Positions 24,986 to 38,120 of a stretch of 64,000 bases of DNA are shown piece after piece. The stretch is from NCBI GenBank assembly GCA_010015655.1, contig ML976674.1, positions 1-64,000 on the forward strand, read 5' to 3'. Source of the stretch: Bimuria novae-zelandiae CBS 107.79 (taxonomy: Eukaryota > Ascomycota > Dothideomycetes > Pleosporales > Didymosphaeriaceae). Position 1 is the first letter of the stretch. Every line of letters starts with the position of its first letter. The position numbers and the translations under genes are program-made. Under the pieces are notes generated by a model. It made no database searches. It worked only from the letters and a program-made list of their open reading frames with translations, and was not told the origin of the DNA.

Positions 24986-26366
24986 TATATTTCTAAACTT
25001 ATAATTTCTTGTAATCTTAACTATTAATTAATTATGTTATTCTTTTTTTTTAAATGAACATTTAATTTATTTAAATTTATATACCTATTTTATTTTTATT
25101 CCTATTTTTATACTATACCCTTATTTTCCTTATATATATTTCCCCTTTTATTTATATATTTATTTTACGTACTTATTACTATTGTCTTTTATATTACTCT
25201 TTCTTTCTAAATTTTATTTTTTATATTATTTTTTTATATAATTTTTTATTATTATTCCTTACTTCTTTCTACGTTTATATTTTAATATTATTTTATACTC
25301 CTTGCTCTCCTTTTTTTTCTTACCTTTTTATATAACCTTTATTAAATTTTTTCTTTATTTAAATTTTCTTTTTGTAATACTTTACCTTTATTATTATACT
25401 ATTATTTAAATTATATATCCTTCTTATTATTTTCAACTATAAACCTATTTATTTTATTAATAACCTATTATTTTTACTATATTACTATTTTACTATTTAC
25501 TTTATTTATAAATTAATTATTAATACTATATATTTTTTTTTCTTATATATCCTTTCTTTTCTTTTCTATTTTCTATTTTATATAATATTATTTACTTTAC
25601 CTTCCTACTTTTTTCTTTTTTTTACTATTTATTTTACTGTTATTTATTTATAACTTATTATTATTATAATACTTTTTTACTCTTTTAATTCTATCTACTT
25701 TATACGAAACTAAAAATACTTAGTCGGAATATATATATAAAACTAATAAACCTTATCTATCCTTCCTCCTATACGCCTGCTCTCCTAATAATCGGGTAAT
25801 TTAATAAAACTCGGCCACTAAATAGTTACTTTCTATCGGATTAAACGCCTGCTTTATCCCTAAATATTAAACTAACCTATTTATAGATAATCTATTAACA
25901 CCTTCGCGTACTAATTAATTAACCTAATGGCTCTTAACGGAATCCTCGCTCCCATGCACGATTCCTATTAATCTAGCTACTAAAATACTATAATACTAGT
26001 ATTTATTACCTGCTACCTGCTAATAACGCCCCTATCTATTCTCTTCCTATTAATGACATATCTCCTGCGGCACCCCGCACTAAAAATAACCTAAATATAG
26101 CTTAAACTAGATTTACTACTCTATTTTCTTAATTATCTCCTTCGCTGCCTAGCTCTCTACCTACTAATATTACTAAATACTATATGCGCTCTATCTGTCG
26201 CCTACACCTTTATATATCCTACACTAATTTACCTACTATACTAACTAACTACGTAATTATTCTATACTAGCGTACGCCTCCTGCTAGTCCTATATAAACC
26301 TCTATTACGGACCCTATCGTGTCTACTCCTACTACTAAAACGTACGCTATACTACTTCCTTTTTTA

Positions 26367-26515
26367 TCTTCCTCTTTCTTTCCCTCTTCCTCTTCCTCTT
26401 TCTCTTTCTCTCCCTTTCCCTCTCCCTCTCCCTCTCCCTCTCTCTCTCTCTCTCCCTCTCCCTCTCCCTCTTCCTTTCCCTCTTCCTCTCCCTCTCCCTC
26501 TCCCTCTTCCTCTCT
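26367..26515. repeat. 149-bp homopyrimidine hexanucleotide expansion
   Basis: 149 consecutive bases are C or T, largely in CTCCCT-type hexamers with an inner CT run. The complementary strand has GGG every six bases over long stretches, which fits the pattern of G-quadruplex-forming DNA. Copy A has only a short pyrimidine segment at the equivalent place (about 1,090-1,130), so the tract expanded in copy C. Confidence 0.9.
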
Positions 26516-28837
26516 ACTTTAACCACGTCTATCTTTTCTCTATCGCTATTATCCCTACCGCTACCCCCCTTACTCCCCTTCTCTTCTATCTCCTCGCCTT
26601 CTTTATAAATATCACATTTCTCTTCCCCCTCTTTATACCCTACCCGCTCTACTTCTCTGCGATCTAAATACCTACTTAATACTACCTACCTACACGTTGC
26701 CGCCTTACCTTCTCCTACTAACGCTTATACTAACGCATGCTCCTTCTCCTCCTACTTATTTTTAGCTACTCGCTAGGCCCCTTTCTATATAATTATAACC
26801 GCCTCGCTCTATACCCTATTTTATTTTACTTAGCCGCTCTCCTGTGCGTAATCTAACATAGAAAATAGCTAATTAATATAGATAATATACTAGATATTAA
26901 GAATATTAACGCCTATACCTAACGCGCTCGTGGTAATAATTACCCGCCTTTTACTAAATATAAAATCCTCTAACATGCTTACCTTACTAATAGTATTATA
27001 ATAATACACATGGCACCCTAACTATTACGCTAACGCCTTAACCTTACGCGCTAAATTACTATATATTATTATCTTACCCTGCCTATACTTACGTAACTTT
27101 TACTATACTACGCCTAATACTATCCCTTTTACCTCCTGCTTCTTCGCTACCCTTCCTACCTTAATTACCTAGTATACCACGTTCGTCCGCGCCGTCTCTG
27201 CCTAGAATACCTTAATCTAGTTAGGATTAAAATATATTTACTAGAATAACTTATCCTCTTCGCTTAGTGGCAACGTCGCCGTTAATAACACTATTTACGT
27301 CTTGGCAGCCACTAACTTACCTAACTACTATATCTACTTATAGAACGTGTACTGCTAGTTTAACACCACGTGGCACTTATTAATTATAATCTAGTCTAAC
27401 TATTATATTACTCTTAAATAGTTTACGAAGGTGGTAAACCCCTGCGTAACTACTAACTTAGGGGTTACTAATACTATTATAGCTACGTTAGGCGGGCGCC
27501 GGCTCTCCCACGCTATATATAATATTCCTAGCTTCCTACACCGCCGTATTATGTCGCCTCGTAATATAATTAACAGGATAATAATAATAGTCGTGCCGCC
27601 CTACTTAGCCTACGCTAGTAATATAAATAACATGCTCTTACCTACCCCTATTAGCATTACCGCCACCACGAGGCTCTTTTCGCCTATAATAGTATCTATT
27701 ACCTCTCGCTACACGCTTTAAAACGTTACTATCTTGCCTACTACGTGCGCCGTGTGCCCGGCCTATAAATCTACTACTAACCCTATTATATTTTCTTTAT
27801 TTTATACCTCGCTTTCTTCTCCTTCTTTTGGCTAAAATGCCGTGGCCCCGCGTAAACACTATTAACTAATACTAATAGTAATCTCACAGTACGTAGTAAT
27901 TATTAATAGCTAGCCTAATTTAACGCTAGTCTCGCGTTTTAACACCTTTTATAATTAGTCCGTCGTCTACTTGCGCCTGTTAGGGTTAGCTAACTATATA
28001 TATAACGAAATTACCTTCTTCTCTTATATTATCGCCTCTATCCGCTGCTAGAACGGCAATACCAGCTATATATAATATACTATTAACTCGCCCACCTCGC
28101 GCGGTAAATACTAGTAGATAATCTTAACGTTGCCGCTAATAGTATACCTTTTATAGTATTTTATTATAAACACTATCTTGCCGTCCTTAACAAATATGTT
28201 ACGATAGGCCCCTTTAACTATGTTACTATACTAGATACTTATAATCTCGGGCCCCCTAGCTGGCTATTCGCCTATAATATACATTAACGCGATTAACTTC
28301 TCCCTAAATGTAACTACTTAATCCATGTACCGCCTAACCTCTTACTAGTTAACGCCCGAACGAGTACCTAGCTTTATAAACTAGTCTCTAATCTAGGCGT
28401 CCTAACTAACCTGCTTATATAACTACTACTCCCTATTAACGGGCATATAGGTGCGCTAGTCTTTTAAAAAATTCCACCCTAGTTACTTATTAGTTAGATT
28501 ATCGCGCAAACTCTCCTATAGGATATTAGGAATAGGCTTAGCAAACAGGCTATTACTAAATAATAAATCTTTTATTAATAATTACTAACTCTTTTCCCTT
28601 AACCCGTGCACCATGCTGTAGAACTAGGCTATAGTAAACTATAGCTTCTTATATAATAACTTGTCCTACCCTACCTACTCCACGTGACCGCGTAACGTCT
28701 TATTATAATAGATCTTTAACCCGTACGTTCGCAAATCTAATATTTACTATATAGGGCTATGGCTACTACGCACTATAAACTTATTTATTATCTACTAAAC
28801 GTGCTATAAATACCCCTTTAACTAGTCTTATTACTAT

Positions 28838-29124
28838 TATCAGATTTAATAGTGTTCTGTCACTTTAAGATAATGCGATAATGAGAGTTGATGGATGTAA
28901 TGATTGATTGTGGAAACCGTAAATAAGCGTAAGGTGTTTATCTAGCGATGTTTCACGCTTGCACTATATAGAATAGTGTAGGGGTAATAGTGCGCCAGCC
29001 TCCCTTCTTCATTCTATCGCACTCTGGGCGATAGTTTAGGTGAGGAGACAGTAGATGGGTCGCACTTATACTATAGGCAATAGTATAACTTACTGTGATT
29101 TATAGTAGGTTGTCTAATCTGACA
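28838..29124 (-). repeat. solo Copia-type LTR
   Basis: A 287-bp sequence runs from TATCAGATTT (TG mutated to TA) to AATCTGACA, with short inverted ends. It is flanked by ACTAT (28,833-28,837) and ACTGT (29,125-29,129), a 5-bp duplication differing by one RIP-type change. Its left 50 bases are the reverse complement of the 3' end of the Copia LTRs at 18,590-18,638, which sets the orientation. The middle is unrelated to them, so it is a sister family. No internal element remains. Confidence 0.85.
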
Positions 29125-31186
29125 ACTGTATACTCTTGTCCTTACTTCTATATATACTATTATTATTTATATTATTCTTAAATAGCGCTAATAATTTTAA
29201 CGCCTACTATATAACTATAAACTAGGTAATTTTAATAATAGTAAATAATATAGGTAGGTACTACTTAGCGTTGTTTTACTTATTTTCTTTAAATCCTAGC
29301 ATGGCTAATGCATACACTAACGGGCTATTATATTTTTTACTAGTAATAGGCTAGCTTAATAATATAATATAAAATACTAAACAATCCTTCTTAATCTATA
29401 ATAATATTTCTAGCTTACTAATAGTTTTTAACCTCTTTATTTACTTTTTTTTTCTTTTCCTTACTTTTTCTATACCTCTCCTACTGCGCTATTTACGTTT
29501 ATTATTTTTTTATTTAAACTTACTCCTAGTTTCTTTATTTTTATTTACTCCCTTAACTATCTTTACTAACGCCTTCCACGTCTCGCGCTATTACTACCTA
29601 AACTAGTATTTAGGGCTCTTCTACGTATGCTTTTACTATCTTTTTAAAAAAAATATTAATATTTACCTTTATAGCTAGGCATAGTGAATAATTAACTTTT
29701 TATTTATATATAGTTATAATAATTAGAATTGTGTCTAGTGCTTCTTTATTTAAATAGTTTCTAACCGTACGAATATCCCTATACGATAGATAATAGACCC
29801 CTAGCTAAACTACGCCACTTTATTTATAGCTTTTTATATAGTAGCTACTACTAGCTCTTCTTTTACTTTAGGCTCTTTTACGCTTATTAATAACTTAGGC
29901 TACTCTATACCTTCTAAATACGCTATTTATTTTATTTACTTAAGCTATAAATTTACCTTATCCCGAGCGCTCTTCTAAATAATTATTTTTACTTACTTTT
30001 ATATTTTATTCTACGCCTTATCTATAGTCTTAACTACCTATGCCTATTTTATCTCACCATCTATAAGTGTAGGGGTAGAATTAGATTAATAAATTTTAAA
30101 AAACTATAATTTAGGGCTTTAAATAAATAATTGCTAGTAATGCATAGCCTTATAACCCTACTTATTACGTAACTATATACCTTTTTATCTTATTTAGCTT
30201 AGGTAGCTATACCTTTTTCTTACTAATTAATCGTACACTTTCTGCTAATGCTTTTTTATAATTTCTATACTTTAAAACACTTAGTGGTATTAATCTAGTT
30301 CTAACTAGCATATTAATCCGTTTATATATACTAGAAGCTAGCTAATAGGTTTAATAGCCTAATAGGGTACCTCCACCTCTCTAGCATACTAGAGTAAGTT
30401 AGTCTAATTATAGACTTTTTTTATTATACACTTGGTTTGCTTATAGATAATTTAATAGTAATATTATAAATAATTTAAAACTTAGCTAGGTTCAACGCCG
30501 TGTCTGCACTCTTTATAAAATATTAATAAATACGCGGGTAACTACTCTAAAATCTTATCTATACTACTACTTTTTACTATAATAGTGGATTTAACGCTAT
30601 TGTGGTAATTACTATAATAGATTATAAATATTATAACGTGATATTTTAGTAAATTATTGCCTAGTTTGCTATAAAGGTTGCTATATAGGTAATAGATTAT
30701 AAAATAGGGTTACTAACTAGGTTATAGGTAATCTTTAGTGCTAGTAATTTAATGTATATTACTACGCCTACCTACGCCCTACCTATTACGCTATTTAGCC
30801 TTTTTAGCTTCTAGAACCCTTCGCAACGTAACGTGTTTTTACTTTTATTATATATTAGTCTTTATTTTGGAATTAACTTTAGTGTCTAATCGCTGCCTTA
30901 TTACGTTTACCTTAACCCTAATACGTAATCTTAACGCCTATAACTACATAGTTTCTAGCGCTATAAATTAGCTAGAACGTATAACTTAATGCGCTAAATC
31001 TTTAGCCTAAATTTTAAGTTAATTAGCCTATAGAAACCTAATTAGACTAAGTAATAATTATTTATTAGAATAAGCCTACGTGACTAAGAATATGCATAAA
31101 AATCGGGCTAGCGTGTATATTCTATTTTTAAAAAACCTTACTCTAAAATAGACTTAGCCCTGCCTCTATTTGCAGGCCTAGGTTAG

Positions 31187-34100
31187 ATTTATTATTTTAT
31201 TTTCTTAATTATCTCCTTTACTACCTAGATCTCTATCTACTAATGTTACTAAATGCCGTATACGCTCTATTTATTACCTATACCCTTATATATTCTATAC
31301 TAATTTACCTACTACACTAACTAATTATATAATTATTCTATACTAGCGTATACCTTCTACTAGTTCTATATAAACCTTTACCACGGACCCTATCGTGTTT
31401 ACCTTTATTACTAAAACGTATACTATACTACTTTTTTTTCTATTTCCTTATTCCTTTCCCTCTTTTTTTTTTTACTTCGACCACGTCTATCTCTTCTCTA
31501 TTACTACTATTCTTACTACTATTCTCTTTACTCTTTTCCTCTTTTATCTTTTTACTTCTTTTATAAATAATATATTTCTTTTCCCCTACTTTATACCCTA
31601 CCCGCTCTACTTCTTTATAATTTAAATACTTACCTAACACTACTTACCTACACGTTACCGCCTTACCTTCTTTTACTAACGCATATACTAACGTATACTT
31701 CTTTTCCTCCTACTTATCTTTGACTACTTACTATATCCCTTTTTATATAATTATAATTATCTTACTTTATACCCTATCTTATACTACCTAATCGCTCTCC
31801 TGCGCGTAATTTAGCCTTAAAAATAGCTAATTAATATAAATAATATATTAAATTTTAAAAATATTAACGCCTATACCTAACGTGCTCGTGGCAATAATTA
31901 CCTACTCTTTACTAAATATAAAATCTTTTAATATACTTCCCTTACTAATAGCGTGATAGTAATACGCATAGCACTCTAATTATTATACTAATATTTAAAC
32001 CTTAAACACTAAATTACTATATATTATTACCTTATCTTACCTATACTTACGTAACTTTTACTATACTATGCCTAATACTATTTCCTCTACCTTCTACTTC
32101 TTTACTACCCTTTTTACCTTAATTATCTAGTATGCTACGTTCGTCCGCGCTATCTTTACTTAAAATACCTTAACCTAGTTAGAATTAAAATATATTTACT
32201 AAAATAGATTGTCTTCTTTACTAGACAGTAATATTACTATTAATATTACTATTTATATCTTTGTAATTACTAGCTTACCAAGCTGCTGCATCTGCTTATA
32301 GAACGTATACTACTAGTTTAATATAATATAGCACTTATTAATTATAATTTAATTTAACTATCGCGTTACTTATAAATAGTTTATAAATATATAAAAACCT
32401 TACGTAACTACTAACTTAAGTATTACTAATACTATAGTGGCTACGTTGGGCAGGTGTTGGCTCTTCTATACTATATATAATATTACTAGTTTCTTATACC
32501 GCCGCTTTATGTTGCCTCGCAACGCAATTAATAATATAACAATAATAATTATTTTACCCTACTTTACCTACGCTAGTAATATAAATAACATGCTCTTACC
32601 TACTCTTATTAGTATTACTACTACTGTAGAGCTTTTCCTACCTAAAATAGCTTTAATAGCTTCTTTTAAACCCTATAAAATATCGCTGTCTTGCCTACTA
32701 TACGCTATAACTACTTAGTGGCATTTATCTTCCTTAATTATCCCTATTAATCTATCCTAGTCTTATTTATTTTACTTTTAAATAGTACCCTCTTCTACTT
32801 CTTGCATTTGTCCTCTAGGACGTTAAGTAAAAATTTAAAAAAATAATACTATTTTATACTTAACACCTAAAACTATAGCTACTAGTCTACTACTACCCTA
32901 GCCTACTTTATAATGCCTTGCGTATACACTATACCCGTTACGTATAACGTATGCCCAACCTATAAATTTACTATTACTAATTTTATATTTTTCTTATTTT
33001 ACGCTTTGTTCTTATTACCTTCTTTTACTTAAAAAGCGACAGATTGCTATAAAACTAATAGCTAATTCTAATAGTAATCTTATAATATATCGCGATAGTT
33101 ATAGGCTAACCTATTTTAATACTAGTCTCGCGTTTTAATATCTCTCGCAATTAGTCTATTGTCTATTTACGCTTATTAGGGTTGACTATTTATATATATA
33201 ATAAAATAGCCTTTTTCTCTTAAACTTTTATCTCTATCTACCGCTTGAACAGTAACACTAGCTATATATAATATACTACTAATTTACTCACCTTGCGTGG
33301 TAAATATTTGTAGATAATCTTAACGTTACTACTAATAGTGTAGTCCTTATAGAATTTTATTACAAATACTACCTTACTATCCTTAATAAATATATTATAG
33401 TAGTCCCCTTAAACTATATTACTATACTAAATACGTATTATCTTAGACCCTCTTGCTAGCTATCTACCTATAATATATATTAACACGATTAACTTCTCCT
33501 AGAATACTACTATTCTATCTATATATCACTTTAACTCTTATAAGTTAATTCCTAATTAGATGCCTAGCTTTATAAACTATTGTTAAATTTAGACGTCCTT
33601 GCTAACCTATTTAAATAACTAACGCTTTTTATCTATAAGCATGCGGGTACGCTAGTCCTTTAAAAAATTCTATTTAGGCTACTTATTAGTTAGGTTATTA
33701 CGTAAACGCTCTTATAGTATACTAGGAATTAGACTAGTAGACAGGCTCTTACTAAATAATAAATCCTTTATTAATAATCGCCGCGTCTCTTCGCACAGCC
33801 TATATACTATACTATAAAATTATACTATAGTAAAATATAGCTCCTTATATAGTAATTAGTCCTTCCTAACCTACTTTACATAACCACGGGCTATTGTATT
33901 AAAATAGACCTTTAATTTATATATCCGCAAGTTTATTATCTACTATACAAGGCTATAGCTACTTCGCACTGTAAACTTGCCTACTATATACTTAATATAC
34001 TCTAATAGCCATTTTAGCCTACCTAATTACTGGGTACTATTATTATTACTTACGTACGCGCTATCGCTACTATTCTTATTCTTACTCTTAAATAATATAA

Positions 34101-35991
34101 TAAGCTCTAAAGCCTGCTACACGACTATAAAGCAAGCGATCCTAATAATAGCTAATAATATAAGCAGGTACTCCTTAGGGCTCTTTTAGCTATTTTCCTT
34201 AAATCCTAATATAGCTATAATATATACTGACGCGCTGAAATAATCGCCGCGTACTATTAACTAGCTTAATAATACAATATAAAATATTAAACACACTCTC
34301 TTAATACTTAATAATAATACTTTTTTATTATTAAGCCTAAGCCCCTTTACTTTTTACTCTACCTTTAGCTCTCCTACCACGCTATCCCTATTATTTATTA
34401 TTTTCTTATTTAAAGCCGCCTTTATTTCTCCCTTCTCTTTAGTTCTTTTAGCTACTTTTACTAACGCTTCCTATGCTTTTTATAGTTATTAATTAAACTA
34501 GTACTTAAGGCTCTTCTACGCGTACTCTTACTACGTACGCTAAAAAAATATGAGTATTTACTTTTATAACTAGACGTAGCTATATATTACCTTTTTACTT
34601 ATATATAGTTATAGTAGTTTATACTGCGTCTTGTGTTTCTTTATATAGTTTACTTTAAACTACACGTTAAAGTTAGTGTGGGCGATAGACACCTAGCTAA
34701 AGTACGCTAGTCTATTTATAGCCTCTTATATAACTATTATAATAGGCTCCTCTTTAAGGTTAGGTTTTTCTATGCTTAATAGTAGCTTGGCCCACTTTAT
34801 ATCCTTTAAGTACGGCCGCTATCGTGTCTATTTTAGCTATAGATTTACCTTATCGCGTGTGGCCTCCTAGATTATTATTTCTACTCACTTCTATACACGT
34901 GCCTAGTTTTCTTTTATATCCTTTTAAATTTATGCCTATTCTGTTTTGTTACCTATAAGTAGGGGGATAGATTTAAGTAACTAGATCTTAAAATACTACA
35001 AACTAGTGCCCTAAATAAAAAACTACTAATAATAAATGGCCTTATAGCCTTGCTAATTACGTGACTATATACCTTTTTACCTTATTTAATTTAGGCAGCC
35101 GCGTTTTCTTCCTATAAACTATTTATAGATTATTTACTAATAGTTCTTAATAGAACGAATAGTCTAAAACACCTTATAGCGCTAATTAGGCTTTAATTAG
35201 TATATAAACCTATCTATATATACTAGTAATTAACTAATAAGCTAAATAACTTAATAAAGCAGCTCTAGTTTATTCGCGTACTAAATTATACTAGCCTAAC
35301 TGCTAAGCTTATTTACTACTAAATAGGCTTTTTTATTATTAACCTAGTAGACGCACTGTAAGTAACTCCTAGCCTAGTTAAATAATATACTATATTAATA
35401 TTTTTTATAAATCGCTACTAGATAGTTAAATAACTCTTTAAAATACTTAATTACGGCGCTAGTTCCCTTTATAATAGTAAAGTTAACGCTGCTACGGGGG
35501 GTTACTAGAATAAGGATATAGGTTATTAAAGCGCTTGCTAACGTGGCTATAGGTATTTTTAAGTACTAGTAATTTATAGGCATTACTATAGCTCCCTACG
35601 TCCTATATAATAATTATTCTAACTTTTAAATTCTTTATATTTTAACGCGTCTTTACTTCTTCTTATCTTAGAACTAACTCTAGTATCTAATTACTACCTT
35701 ATTATATTTACCTTAACCCTAACGCGCAACCCTAACGCCTATAACTATATAGTTACTAGGGCTATAATTTAGCTAGGACGTGTAACTTAACGCGCTAAAT
35801 TTTTAAGCTAAATTTTAGGTAAATTAGCCTATAGGAACCTAATTCTAGTTAGGTTAAAATATTATTTTAGTGTAGCTCTATGCTATAAAATGCGCGCGTA
35901 AGCTACACTAGCGCTAATAATCTATTCCTAATAAATAGTAAGCCGTAAATCTAGTCTACCCTCGCTAAATTAGATATTCTGGGTTAGAATC
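31187..35991 (-). pseudogene. TLH-type RecQ helicase, RIP-degraded copy D (C-terminus lost)
   Basis: It starts abruptly after the CTAGGTTAG end of copy C, at a point equivalent to about 853 in copy A, so the last residues of the protein are missing. The acidic tail (antisense of 31,395-31,640), helicase motifs (antisense of 32,437-32,718) and N-terminal regions follow in the same order. A telobox lies at 35,709-35,738 and the upstream edge CTGGGTTAG at 35,983-35,991. This is among the most heavily mutated copies. Right of 35,991 the base composition returns to normal. Confidence 0.86.
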
Positions 35992-36104
35992 GAGGAACAG
36001 CATTAACTATTTAAGGCAAGAGCCGATAGAAATCTAATGCTCACTTTGGGGATAATTGGATTAGTGTTTATACTGGGTAGCTGGGTTTTACGAGCATAAC
36101 TTAT

Positions 36105-36308
36105 AAGTAAACCATGGTTTAATATTCCCTCTGCAGATGTTCTTCACCTTGCCAATTAAGTATGTTAAAACATGTATTGTATATGTGAAGATCCATGCTA
36201 GCTGGAATCTAAAAGAATGTAGGTAAATCATGGTTGGCATTGCCATATATACCTAGATACTCTTCATCATGTGAATTTTGAATGTTAACATGTGAACATC
36301 TTCGAACT
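36105..36308. repeat. imperfect direct repeat of about 100 bp in the MFS 3' flank
   Basis: The block at about 36,105-36,198 is repeated at about 36,213-36,308. Both carry an AARTAAAYCATGGTT-like segment, then CTTCAYC, then a TGTTAA(AA)CATGT segment. The region is otherwise unique and lies between helicase copy D and the transporter stop codon. I see no gene in 35,992-36,325. Confidence 0.5.
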
Positions 36309-36325
36309 TTCCATACGATCTAGAT

Positions 36326-37951
36326 TTATTTACTCTTTCCCAGCGTGCCAGCTCCTCGAAACGTATAAGCTGCAACTCCAAACGATAGAGCACCAACAGC
36401 AAAGCTGAACCACTCGGCCGCCCTATAGCCCTTCAAAAGCGCTTCTTCCTCGCTCCTTTTGCCCAGCTGGCTATTAGTTACAGAAATCTGTATGGCCGTT
36501 GCAATGGCAAGACCGATACTCCTCCCAATCTGCCCCATCGCTTGAAACATTGCTGCGCCCATAGCCTGATCCTCGTTGGGGATCGATTTCATCACAAAGA
36601 GCGAAAGACACGGATACAATGTATCCCCACCGAGCGTCAAGATGATCATTGCCGGGAATCCGTATGCCCAGTATGAGGTGTCTGGGGGTATTGCTACGGC
36701 GAAAAGTAGACAGGCAACGGAGACACATGCTGTCCCCCATAACGCAACAATATAGCTATTGACACGACTGAGGATTTGGGAAGAGACGTAGACAGTAATC
36801 AGGCCGGTGATTCCACTTGGGAGAAAGCGTAACGTTGTCTCTATAACGTTAAGTTTCTGATAATCCTGATAGAAATATGTTGCAAAAACGAGGAAGTTGT
36901 TGAAGGACGCCCAAAAGATGAAGGCAATTGCTTGTACGGCGCAGTACATCCTGGACTTGAAGACACTCAACTTCAACAGTGGGGGTCGCGAGTTGGGCTG
37001 GTTTTCCAGTCGAAGTTCCCAAAAGATAAATGATGGAAGGAACAGAGCACATGACGAGACAAGCAGCGTCAGTATCCACGGTGCTGTCCAGCCCACCACA
37101 TTACCCTCTGTGAGAGCTACTAACAGCAATACCAAAAATGCTAGGGATAGGAGGAGTCCAATCCAATCCATCTGGGAGGTGAGAATTTTCAGACGCTTTG
37201 CGAGAGGCGAAGACTGCAATTCCACATCCCTAGCAAGCGGAGGCACGATGACCAGTGAAAGACCACAAGAGCATGCAGCCACCACTGCCATGATCCAAAA
37301 TATCCATTTCCAGTGTAAATACTGCGAGATGATGCCTCCCAGAATGTTTCCCACCACGTTGCCTAGGGGAAACCCTGCCGAGAAAGCAGACATGGCGTAT
37401 ATTTGTGGCTTCCCGGGCAGGAATGCGCCGAAGATGATTCCTACAGCGCTTGGAGTTGCAGCTGCACCACCCAGACCTTGGAGTGCTCTAAATATATCGA
37501 ACGAGACTTCCTCGGGCGCAAATGGAGCGATGAGACACGATAGAGAGACACATGCCAGCCCAAGCTGGAAGATCAATCGACGGCCACATATATCTGCCAA
37601 TCTTCCCCAAAGTAAAAGAGTCGATGCATAGACAAGCGATGGTGCTGAAAGAACCCATTGCAATCTTCCGGAGGGAATGTTGAGGTCTCGTCCAATTGTC
37701 GGTAGAACAATTACACTCGCCTGGGTGACTGCGGTCTGTGAGATACGATGTTAGGAAGAGGTGTAACCACTGGAATTTGTTACACTTACATTCAAAAATG
37801 AAGAGCTCGCCAAAAGGAGCACCAAGGCTATGGTTCGCAAGATAGAATGCTTCCTTAAATCCTCGCTGCTGGCCTGTTCCGGAATCGCTTCTGTGGATCC
37901 TTTTTCAGCTTCCTTAATCCTGGCATCTGAGTAATTTCTTTGGTCCGTCAT
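36326..37951 (-). CDS. MFS multidrug-type transporter (DHA2-like, 14 TMS), two exons
   Basis: Exon 1 is 37,790-37,951 (54 codons) and exon 2 is 36,326-37,735 (469 codons plus stop), giving 523 residues. The 54-bp intron (37,736-37,789) has GTAAGT at the 5' end, CAG at the 3' end and a CTAAC branch site, and it keeps the frame. The N-terminal 35 residues are hydrophilic and cytosolic. The first membrane helix begins near residue 38 and spans the exon junction. MFS motif A is visible after TMS2 (GRLADICGRR), and a motif C-like stretch (GFPLGNVVGNILGG) marks TMS5, typical of drug:proton antiporters in the plasma membrane. The length fits the 14-helix fungal family (about 520-580 aa). There are no internal stops and no RIP bias. 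Substrate unknown; efflux of a secondary metabolite is plausible. Confidence 0.9.
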
Positions 37952-38120
37952 GTTAAGATCTTCGGGAGGGTGAAAGGGAAAGATTCGAGGAACAACAAAG
38001 TCGCAGCATAATACTTTACGGACGATTTATATGAGAGCGGACGGAAGAGAGAGAGAAATAATCCAGGAATTCCGGAGTCCTGGATCTCAGAGTTCGACTC
38101 CGTCTCCGAGATTCAGACTC
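37952..38120 (-). promoter_or_regulatory. proximal promoter of the MFS gene
   Basis: Minus-strand sequence upstream of the start codon. A TATA-like CATATAAAT lies near 38,025-38,033, about 75-80 bases before the ATG. Transcription start not determinable. Confidence 0.4.

Larger units (their letters stand above)
23391..25690. other. AT-rich spacer with telomere-like satellites
   Basis: About 2.3 kb of extremely AT-rich, low-complexity DNA without genes lies between helicase copies B and C. Two short tandem arrays in it carry CCCTAA-type cores and are listed separately. The right edge resembles 421-500, so part of it belongs to the helicase unit's 3' flank. Confidence 0.65.
25740..31186 (-). 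pseudogene. TLH-type RecQ helicase, RIP-degraded copy C (full unit, split by a solo LTR)
   Basis: Co-linear with copy A over its whole length, including the C-terminal tail, DEXH helicase region, N-terminal block, telobox (30,909-30,938) and upstream end CTAGGTTAG at 31,178-31,186. It is interrupted once by a solo LTR at 28,838-29,124, at a point equivalent to about 3,677 in copy A. The start ATG seen in copy A is ATA here. It carries more A/T substitutions than copy A and has stops throughout. The acidic C-terminal segment has an expanded purine/pyrimidine tract (26,367-26,515) that copy A lacks. Confidence 0.88.

Noticed and set aside
26319..26522. Ser/Pro repeat protein on the plus strand
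   Set aside because: Pure translation of the CTCCCT hexamer tract inside helicase copy C.
36897..37631. 244-codon plus-strand open frame
   Set aside because: Lies fully antisense to exon 2 of the MFS gene, whose frame has clear membrane helices and motifs.
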